A DNA stretch of 29,088 nucleotides. Origin: Thermomucor indicae-seudaticae (lineage: Eukaryota > Mucoromycota > Mucoromycetes > Mucorales > Lichtheimiaceae). The position numbers and the translations under genes were made by a program. Location of the stretch: assembly GCA_000787465.1 (NCBI GenBank), contig JSYX01000448.1:1-29088 (forward strand), written 5' to 3'. Below, in pieces: positions 21,945 through 29,088 of the stretch (the first letter of the stretch is position 1; each line of letters opens with the position of its first letter). The notes below the pieces were generated by a model, which worked only from the letters and a program-made list of their open reading frames with translations, searched no databases and was not told the origin of the DNA.

Positions 21945-22135
21945 TTTCGTGATGAACAACGCCTCAATTAAAAGAACGCGGGCGTCAGATAGCTCGTCCA
22001 AAGCCCTAAACATCACTGCACGTATCTCCCCATGTATTGTCTATCCTGAAGCCAGTTCAGGAATCTTGCTCCAAAGTTTGAGCATGTGACAACCCCAGAA
22101 GACTGGTATCGATGAAGCTTTCCGGATGATCCAGA

Positions 22136-22517
22136 CACTACGGGAAAAGCTGACTCTAATTTCACTGGTTTTTTCCCTAAAATTCATGTTTTCAGGGAAA
22201 AGTATGGTAGACTTCTGCTTTCTGCGCTACTTTTCACTATTTTCTGGAGTAGGGACGAATCCCTACTTTTCACTGAAATGGGATTGGCTACAAATTTTGC
22301 TCTCACAGTGTATATAGAACTTTTGAGCGTAATATATGACGCATAAACCTTCCAAAAGGGTCTTCGGTATGTGATACTGGCAGGAAAGCCAACCATGAGT
22401 GGAATTAGGGAATTTCCGGGAGAGGTATGGATGACTTTCACTGAAGGCAACGCTATACCCTACCTTTCCCTGAAAATATGAATTTTAGGAAAAATATAAC
22501 CAGCTTTTCCCGTAGTG
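22136..22517. mobile_element. CACTA-type MITE with 3-bp target duplication
   Basis: The 382-bp element begins CACTACGGGAAAAGCTG and ends with its exact reverse complement, ending TAGTG. The first 17 bp of the repeat are identical. After a short indel the arms go on matching for about 60 bp (CCTAAAATTCAT, then TTTTCAGGGAAA). The flanking bases are AGA on both sides (22133-22135 and 22518-22520), the 3-bp target duplication expected of CACTA/EnSpm transposons. There is no transposase ORF, so it is non-autonomous. A small inner hairpin (GTAGGGA/TCCCTAC) lies near 22247-22265. Arms this well kept suggest fairly recent insertion. Confidence 0.85.
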
Positions 22518-23285
22518 AGAACGAGTTCAATAGGCGGCAATATCCGCGAACCGAGTACTAAAAAGTTGCCGAGTTCCATTGTTTCACTTACAGAGCCACT
22601 ACTTTGTTCATAAGAAGTGAGTGAATAAATAATCAGCGATTTCCCATACGGATTACGACAAAAACTACAGAACGAAACATATTGGCGTTATCCTGTGATC
22701 AGTATGAGTACGACATGTGCTTTCTGTATCCAAAAGTGATATGCAGCATGGCGCCATTGCCCGCTGAACCGCAGGCTAAGGGTAGCAGGCTCAAATGCCA
22801 AGGCCACAAGTAGAAGTTGGAAGTCTCTCACAAAAAGGGGACCCTACCTTTTCTCCCAAGAAACGAGCCGACGATCACGGCCTTTGTTGAGCTATAGAGA
22901 GCCTTCCATGAACTGGCAACGGAATTAACAGAATATTCAGTAGTAACACACTGAGTGATAGACGCGAGCACTTACAAGGAAGGCTAACGTAATAAACAGC
23001 TGGATTTCAGGGACAGAAACGCTTATGTATACCTCCCATATACCGTATGCATATTAACAATCCTATAATACGGTGCCTTTTTTGCAAGAATTGTGAGAAT
23101 GACCTTTTTTTGTGAGCAGTCGTTCCATCTGCAAGCTCGATACTTATTTGGCAACAGGGCGCAGACCTAAAATATACTGATACGCGCAAAGCTGAGCACT
23201 TTCCTTTTTGGGCCAGAAGGCACCGAAAGAGCCATTTAATTTCGCGCGGATCAGGAACAAAATCAAGACAGTTTTTCCCTGCGTA
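22518..23285. other. Gene-free promoter region before the membrane-protein gene
   Basis: About 770 bp without a supported coding region or RNA gene. I looked for tRNA B-box signals (GGTTCRAATCC) and found none. The last 150 bp presumably hold the promoter of the gene at 23286, but no clear TATA box is seen. Confidence 0.45.
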
Positions 23286-24240
23286 ATGTTTTTCAGCAAG
23301 AGCCGTTCTTCTGACACGACCGGCCCTGCACCAGAACCTGCGAAAGATATGGTATCCGAACCGTCCAACGATGTACCACAGCGGTTCCTTCCCGGAGACC
23401 GGAGACCGAATGGCAAAAAGGTGCTTCGGAAGCAACTTGTTTCTATCCTGATCATGTTGACAATCAATGTGGGGATCCCATTGGGTCTTTATTACGGCCT
23501 GCGGAATGTCATTGGTGTGTTGTACGCCCTTATTGTGTCGGGTTCACCGCCGTTCCTGTATGTAATTTATGGATTTATGCGAAAGCGCACGATTGATGCT
23601 CTGGGATGCATCATTTGTCTTTCGTATATTTTGTCTGGTGTTGTGTCTATCATCAGCGGTAAGTCTTGCTTGAGTATTGCCGGTCTTCCTTAAATTTGGG
23701 TTGCTAAGATTATATCTAGGCAATGCTCGGATTGCCGTGCTCCGTGACTCTGCGGTAACTGCTGTTGTCGGGGCCATGTTTCTCATCACGCTTGTGCCCG
23801 TCCGCACCAAGTGGTTCACCCTGCGACCTCTGACTTATATCATGGCTCATCAATGGTTTTCCCACGTCAAGTACCACTGGATTGATCGAGACGGGAACCC
23901 TCAAGAGGAATCGATAACGGAATGGCAATGGCGAGAGATACGGTTTTTCCGAATCAGCATGTATACACAAACGGCCGCATGGGGTATCCTTCTTGTTATG
24001 GAATTCGTGGCGGTCCTTCTCATGGTGCAAAGTCCTTTGTCCATCGATGATATCGTTCTCTACAACAATGTTATCACATCCACAGTCGTACCGGTCATGG
24101 TCATTGTTAGTATTGTCTTTGGTATATTGAACAAACGGCACGAAGTCCGGATTGGTAAAGCTTGGGTTGCCGAGAACGACTTTAGTGAACAGTACGCGCC
24201 TCGACAAGCTTCGGAAACAACAGGTACAAATGCGGTATGA
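23286..24240 (+). CDS. VC0807-like six-span membrane protein
   Basis: The model is join(23286-23658, 23720-24240), giving 297 residues with one 61-bp GT..AG intron. The start is the ATG at 23286, preceded in frame by a Met-less stretch. After a hydrophilic, Ser/Pro-rich N-terminus of about 45 residues come about six membrane helices: ILIMLTINVGIPLGLYYGL, VLYALIVSGSPPFLYVIYG, ALGCIICLSYILSGVVSII, AVTAVVGAMFLITLVPV, WGILLVMEFVAVLLMV and STVVPVMVIVSIVFGIL. The Gly-rich first hairpin and the following RDSAVTAVVGAMFLITL segment resemble the VC0807 family, known in bacteria and fungi. The loop between helices 4 and 5 is charged (KYHWIDRDGNPQEESITEW). Biochemical function is unknown and no transporter motif is seen. 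Confidence 0.72.
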
Positions 24241-24474
24241 ACCTCCCCTGATCTTTCCTCTTCTCCTCGACTCCTCTATTCTTCTCAACTCTATGTTTAT
24301 GTCTGAATGTATCCGTAAAACTATTGTACACCACAAGCTAGATATACACGGCATGATTTATTGAACAATAAAGGCCTACAAGATCACCTGGTAGAGGGAG
24401 CCAATCGGTGCCGCGGCAGCTCAAAGGCGCTTTTGAATACAAACTGCGATAAAGTGCTCAGCCTTTTTCACAAA

Positions 24475-25978
24475 ATGGCATCGCTTATTTCAGGCATTCT
24501 CGACACTCTCTATGCTGCAGTTGGCTGTTGCATTCCAGAGGCGAACATTAGCATTAATGGGCGAGCTTACCGTATAGTAAAGCTCCTCGGAGAGGGGTGA
24601 GGAACTCTCGTTCATCTGGCGCAATTGTTATTCAACCGGCTAACCGATTATTATGCTAGAGGCTTCTCGTTTGTATACTTAGCGCAAGACGGATCAGGCA
24701 ACCTGTATGCCCTGAAAAAGATACGGTGCACGCTCGGCACAGAAGAGGCCCAAGTGGCGCAACGAGAAGTCGAAGTATACCGTCTCTTCGAGCATGATAA
24801 CATTATCCGCATGCTGGTAAGAAAAAACAAAAAGAGGATTCTCCCCATTTTTTCAGTGGGGTTGAATCCTTGTGTTTTTCTAGGACACCGCAACCATCAC
24901 AGAAAATGACGGAAGCACGACCATATATATATTTCTGCCATATTATAAGGTAAATTTTGTCCATCTTCTCTGGGAGCTGCGTCAACTTGCCAACTGATCC
25001 AAGCCGTTGTATAGCGAGGCAATCTTCAGGACGCCATAAACAGGAATCAATTGTACAAGCGACATTTTACGGAGACGGACATGTTAGAGATATTTCGAGG
25101 CGTCTGTTCTGCTGTAGAATTCATGCACACGTTCAAGGTTCCCAGTGGAGCACGAACAAAGTACACCACGAAGAACCCGATTCTGGATGACGAGGATGCG
25201 GAACATCAGCAGGATAGGGCGCTTTTAAGTTCACAAGAAGCGTCTTCAGCGATTGACACTCAAGTTTCTGGCAAAGAAGGTCAGGTAGTACCGTGGGCAC
25301 ACCGAGATATCAAGCCAGGGTAAGGAACACTTTATTAGAATAGAGGCAAACATTTCTAAGCAGTATGCACTGGACAACATCTTTGGCAGAAATGTCTTGT
25401 TAGCAGATGATGGAAAAACCCCAATCCTGATGGATTTTGGATCAGCGTGTCAGGCACGGATTGAGATTCACAACAGGCAGGAAGCCTTAAAGCAGCAGGT
25501 CAGGTCACGGATTCTGATTAGCCAACTGGAAAATGGCTCATATATTCGTAGGATTTGGCTGCTGAACATTGCTCTATGCCATACAGAGCCCCGGAACTGT
25601 TTGACGTAAAGACAGAAACCGTTCTGGATGAAAAAGTAGATATATGGTCTTTGGGGTGCACTTTGTATGCCATGGCGTATGGACAATCGCCCTTCGAGGT
25701 GAACCTGAACGATCAGGGAGGCTCCATTGCGCTCGCAGTGTTGAACGGCCAATTCAAATTTCCAACGGATCCTGAACTAGCGAACCTCTACTCTCAAGAA
25801 TTCAAGGATTTAATATCATGGATGTTGACTGTGGATCCTGCAAAACGTCCTGACATCCACCAGGTACGTGACAATCAACATACACGATGAACGGTTCTTG
25901 ATGTCGAGATCTATGTAGGTCATTTCACGGGTGGAGACTCTGCTCGCAGGCAACTCTGGCCGCGATAATGTGGCATAG
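24475..25978 (+). CDS. STK16/Env7-type (NAK family) protein kinase
   Basis: The model is join(24475-24596, 24660-24816, 24884-24949, 25015-25319, 25390-25498, 25552-25863, 25919-25978), giving 376 residues. Marks are the Gly loop (LGEGGFSFV), the ATP-binding Lys (ALKKI, Lys60), HRDIKPGN (Asp213), MDFGS (DFG 232-234), CSMPYRAPELF, DIWSLGCTLYAMAYG and LTVDPAKRPDI. The order DLAAEHCSMPYRAPELF is typical of human STK16 and yeast Env7, which act at Golgi, vacuole and endosome membranes. It lacks the Gly2 myristoylation site of STK16, but a Cys pair (18-19) near the N-terminus could be palmitoylated as in Env7. Between the alpha-E helix and HRD lies an insertion of about 60 mostly acidic residues, as in other fungal members. 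The intron at 25499 uses a GTCAGG donor. Confidence 0.9.
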
Positions 25979-26585
25979 TATCTGTTATACACCTGCTTTA
26001 CCAAAGGTGGTAACCACCCGTAGAGTTACTCTTGTATTCCTTATCCTACATTGTTATTATCAATTTCTGCATAAGAAAACACTGACTGTTGGCTCTCTTC
26101 TCAGTTGTGTTTACATCAATTTCAAAGTTGAATATCCGCCGTGCTTAAGAAGGATTTACGGTGAAATTGAATCTATCTATTTGTACAATACAATGAGATA
26201 CTGTTCACCGATTGAACATTTGCGCTACTCAGGATATACATTTGCACCAACTGTAAAGCCAATTTGAGCTAGAAAACGACGGAAAATGGCCGGTATAGAG
26301 TATATGATTTTACGCTGCTTGAAGATATGATTTGCTCGACTTCCGCTTAAACTTGGCTTACAGTCGAGGCAGAATATACCCAAGTAGCACATATGTCCGA
26401 TCGTCATTAGATACTAGTCCTTTGTTCAACGTTGTTGTAATAGGGACACTCGTCACTAGTACCTAGTTTATAATTAGACAACTTGAAGACTCAACAAACT
26501 GAGATTGGATCCATCCTTTCACCTCTCTCTTACACCTGGTGGAGAAGCCTTTATCAACTTCTGTAGCTCATTGTCAACATTAACC
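25979..26585. other. Gene-free stretch beyond the kinase gene
   Basis: About 600 bp of AT-rich sequence with no supported gene. The short ORFs on either strand near 25968-26407 have no recognisable domain. The start of the transposon-rich right end lies here. Confidence 0.45.
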
Positions 26586-27135
26586 ATGGACCCTATTCGC
26601 TGTCTCAACATAACAGGTTATCGCACACCGGCCGGAATCGACCCATAGTTTGATTCGAATGGCGATGCCAGTAGGACTCTTACATTGCCCGGCGGCTCGC
26701 ACAGCAACACCAACTATGCGAGTTATCCAGCTGAAGCATCCTCTTCGGTTCTCGAAGCAATCACCACCCAGCAACTACAGGCTTTTCGTCTCGCACCGCC
26801 TGCTCAGACACCCACGGGAATGGACATGCCTTCTCTCAATCCTACGCAAGAGCACTTTATCGCCGATTTGCGTGAAACCAATCAACCTTTTTATCAACAG
26901 CAAATGGAAATGCAACAAGCACAAATCGCTCAGTTACAGGGTTTACTTCCGAAGAATTTGTCATCATGCGGAATACCGCTCGCCTTCTTTAGCTCTTCGT
27001 CAGGAATCCATCACGTCGACTAGTCCTCGAATGGGACGCTCAAAGTCCCTCCTGTCTTTGGACGAACATTTGGAGCATCCAGCCGTTGATTCGTTGACTT
27101 TGCGACACAATATGGGGGGGGGAGTTCAGAAATGA
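26586..27135 (+). pseudogene. Broken Q-rich coding remnant
   Basis: An ATG at 26586 opens a frame encoding MDPIRCLNITGYRTPAGIDP, stopped by a TAG at 26646. The same frame goes on with a Ser/Pro/Gln-rich sequence, including TQEHFIADLRETNQPF and a run QQQMEMQQAQIAQLQ. Near 26960 the coding signal moves to another frame: EYRSPSLALRQESITS, SPRMGRSKSLLSLDEH and a final Gly run before TGA at 27133-27135. So there is one nonsense change and one frameshift. The composition resembles the disordered part of a regulatory protein or the end of a transposon-borne gene. The family is not recognised. It could instead be a gene with an overlooked intron. Confidence 0.4.
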
Positions 27136-27148
27136 TGTTAACCCTGGG

Positions 27149-27190
27149 AAACTAACCCGTTAGAAAGCGCAAAACTAACCGACTAGAAAG
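27149..27190 (+). repeat. Imperfect direct repeat, two 19-bp copies
   Basis: AAACTAACCCGTTAGAAAG at 27149-27167 is followed 4 bp later by AAACTAACCGACTAGAAAG (27172-27190), with a few differences. Confidence 0.7.
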
Positions 27191-27620
27191 GCATCCCTAA
27201 CTGCCCAATCAGCCTTATGCAACCATCCGAATATATCTCATACAGTGGACTTGTATCAACGTAGACTAACTATAGCTTGCAGTTGACACTACCTTGGAGT
27301 ATGGAGAGTGTAGACATTTCCAGTGATTCAAGCTAATGGAGATGAGGTCCTTGCAACAAATATTCGACTACCGTTGGTTGCTGGTGTTTATCGTCTTTCT
27401 CATTTACTACCCTTGAGTGATAAAGTGTCCAAAATTTCAGAAGGCAAGAAAACTTTCAAATCAGTCGAAAAAATCTCCGGCAATCTGATGAGGACGTCCC
27501 TGGCCACATCTCCGGGATCCCCTTCCCAAGAGAGGTTAACGAAAAAAAAACATCGCTTTTCTGGCCATGATTCGGGAAGTGGTATTGTCGACTTGGTACC
27601 TGAAATAAGGGCAACAAATC
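27191..27620. other. Unassigned stretch between two remnants
   Basis: An open frame from 27323 to 27664 carries a Ser/Lys-rich sequence (SGNLMRTSLATSPGSPSQER, KKKHRFSGHD) that could belong to the remnant before it or be chance. No domain is recognised and there is no clear promoter. Confidence 0.3.
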
Positions 27621-27959
27621 ATGAAGCTCGATGCGAACCAGCAGGCCTTTTAGCAACACGGTGACCGTGAGTTTCGCAAGATCGTTCGCATGAGCAAGCA
27701 GACGGTCCGCTTTGTTCTGCGAAAGATCATCACGAACCCAGTCTTTTGCTCAAGCCGTTGCGGCAAAAAGCAGCGGCCGGTATGGATCCAGTTAGCTTGC
27801 GCTCTGGAGGGACTGGGCCACGACGGAACGGCTGCATCAGTTTTCCAGTTTGCGCTAGAATGGGAGATCGGGACGGGAACTGTAGTGGAGTATACCTGTA
27901 ATGGTGCAGGGCTCAGGGCACCGGACTTACGACCGAGAACGTATAGCCATATCGAATAG
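27621..27959 (+). pseudogene. PIF/Harbinger-type transposase remnant (N-terminal part)
   Basis: A frame starting with ATG 27621 (MKLDANQQAF) is stopped by an in-frame TAG at 27651, then goes on QHGDREFRKIVRMSKQTVRF, ITNPVFCS, RPVWIQLACALEGLGHDGTA and GTVVEYTC. The pattern FRxxxRMSxxTxxFVL, PVF, RPVWxQLAxALExLGxxGxxAS and GTVxxYT is the region before the catalytic DDE of Harbinger nucleases (DDE_Tnp_4). The frame decays after TVVEYTC and ends at a TAG (27957-27959). The catalytic domain is absent from the window, so the copy is 3' truncated as well as broken. Confidence 0.7.
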
Positions 27960-28051
27960 ATGTTGTATCCGTACAACATATGGTCCGTCCATACCGATCA
28001 TCAGTACAGCCTGTCATGGTAACCAACATTGATTCCTCCATTGTAAATAGG

Positions 28052-28196
28052 GTTCCGAATAGCGCTCTGGCTCTGGTTCTGGTTCTGCTCTGGTTTTTCA
28101 GAACACTAATCTGGTACCAGATCTCTGTGCACTGAAATAACCTGATCTGATCTGATCTGATCAGATTTCTATCTGTCAGATTTATTGCCACCCCTA
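28052..28196. mobile_element. Probable hAT-like transposon terminus
   Basis: The right edge reads TTGCCACCCCTA (28185-28196), the reverse complement of TAGGGGTGGCAA, a common hAT terminal repeat. Inward are short tandem subterminal repeats: CTGATCTGATCTGATCTGAT (28142-28161), CTCTGGTTCTGGTTCTGCTC (28070-28090) and a 14-bp perfect palindrome ATCTGGTACCAGAT (28109-28122). No matching left end or transposase is seen, so the extent is a guess. Confidence 0.45.
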
Positions 28197-28286
28197 GGTC
28201 GGCTTCTCTAGCTTCACGCCATACTCGGATTGCGTACTGTTCTTTCCGATTTCGAATGTCGATTCGTCCGTCCAGGTCACTCTTAG

Positions 28287-28967
28287 AGGTGTCAAAAATT
28301 ATCCCTGATCCGTGGTCCGCCACGATCCGTGACCCCACATAGGCCCATCATTTCCCCTCAGTCAAACCTCCTGTAACTCATATCTCCATTGGGTAGGTTT
28401 TCCTATGGCTTTTGAGAGGTCATGAGTTTTGCTGGAAAGGGTATACAAAAGCTCACTGGATCAAGAAAAATTTCGTGGACGAAAGCGTCTATGAGTGATA
28501 TCCGACATACATTCTCTCATATCTCGTAACATGACAAATCAGTTTTAAGGGTGCAATCTGTTAGACGTTGTATAGCGAAAAATTTTCTAAGGCTAGCTAC
28601 GTACAATCCGAGTACAAAACATAGGTTGATTGGTGTTGATTAATATACTTCCTGTCTCTGACATTGGTAACATTGAGGAAATTCCGTTATCTGTCTAGGA
28701 AAAAGCCTTCCGCGATATAAACAAGAGCAGATCGAATTCCAATTGAAAACTATTTACACTTTCGCTGACGTCTGCTCTACTTGTCTATTGTTTCTGCTAT
28801 TGTACTCTACTCCCTGGCTTTTCTGAGATTATGCCTTCTCGGTGAATGGATTCTGTGGGTTCGACTGTACTGCATATTCGACGGATCACGGAGCGGATCG
28901 GAGCAGATCGATCCGCGTTACGGATCAAATAGCATTTGATCCGATCCGATCCGTGAAATTGACACCT
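28287..28967. mobile_element. Possible MITE with AGGTGTCAA terminal repeats
   Basis: AGGTGTCAA (28287-28295) and its reverse complement TTGACACCT (28959-28967) bound a 681-bp stretch. Both ends carry GATCCGTG just inside, followed on the right by repeated GGATC units. A 10-bp hairpin CGGATCAAAT/ATTTGATCCG with a 3-nt loop lies at 28921-28943. No matching target duplication is present, so the ends may be decayed. The 9-bp repeat alone could be chance; the shared inner GATCCG pattern supports it. Confidence 0.45.
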
Positions 28968-29088
28968 GTCGCATCCTGAAATCTTCTCATTACCATCTTG
29001 GGAAACGGATACCTGGTTCCTGGACCATTACCCAATTCTGTCTTCTAAGTCTCAATTGTTACTGCGGTTAATCCCATTACGCACCACA

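Noticed and set aside
22690..22860. Possible tRNA-like stretch (GGTAGCAGGCTCAAATGCC)
   Set aside because: No proper B box, no A box at the right distance and no acceptor stem pairing, so not a tRNA.
27962..27977. GTTGTA-TCCG-TACAAC hairpin as a terminator
   Set aside because: The 6-bp stem is perfect, but this is eukaryotic DNA without a T run, next to transposon debris; probably chance or part of a repeat.
28109..28161. Short repeats considered as a CRISPR-like array
   Set aside because: The units are contiguous 5-bp CTGAT repeats without spacers; they are microsatellite or subterminal transposon repeats.

Overview
The window is nuclear DNA from a fungus, most likely an early-diverging one (Mucoromycota-like). 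The genes are broken by many short GT..AG introns (about 53-106 bp), intergenic gaps are small, and promoters carry TATA boxes and CT-rich tracts. The gene set also fits: it includes an ARMC7 homologue, a focadhesin/RST1 homologue and an STK16/Env7 kinase, together with a fungal kelch-membrane protein and a VC0807-type membrane protein. The species cannot be named from the sequence.

Layout. Positions 1-1270 are transposon debris: a decayed DD34E IS630/Tc1-mariner transposase, followed at once by the C-terminal RuvC-III tail of a TnpB/Fanzor-type nuclease. From about 2.0 to 26.0 kb lies a dense block of ordinary genes. In order these are a small Q/N-rich protein (+), a seven-exon kelch/membrane protein (+), a POF1/NMNAT-like nucleotidyltransferase (+), an ELO fatty-acid elongase (-), a coactosin-like ADF-H protein (+), a 74-residue single-span membrane protein containing a 17-nt microexon (-), a 2H phosphoesterase-like protein (+), an ARMC7 homologue (-), a PPR protein (+), a 1759-residue focadhesin/RST1 homologue (+), a DEAD-box helicase (-), a VC0807-like membrane protein (+) and an STK16/Env7 kinase (+). 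A 382-bp CACTA-type MITE with a perfect 3-bp target duplication (22136-22517) sits between the helicase and the VC0807-like gene. From about 26 kb to the end the DNA is again transposon-rich: a broken Q-rich coding remnant, a PIF/Harbinger transposase remnant, a hAT-like terminus and a GGATC-rich inverted-repeat element.

From 7.6 to 24.2 kb the genes mostly alternate in strand. Divergent pairs share short promoters and convergent pairs end very close together; in one case the two stop codons overlap by 4 bp. There is no metabolic cluster. Several products point to RNA and organelle biology: PPR protein, DEAD-box helicase with a presequence-like N-terminus, FOCAD/RST1 (SKI-exosome link in other organisms) and ARMC7 (linked to spliceosomal proteins in animals). 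All exon-intron models were deduced by eye from reading frame, splice signals and remembered family sequences, and none has been tested with RNA data.
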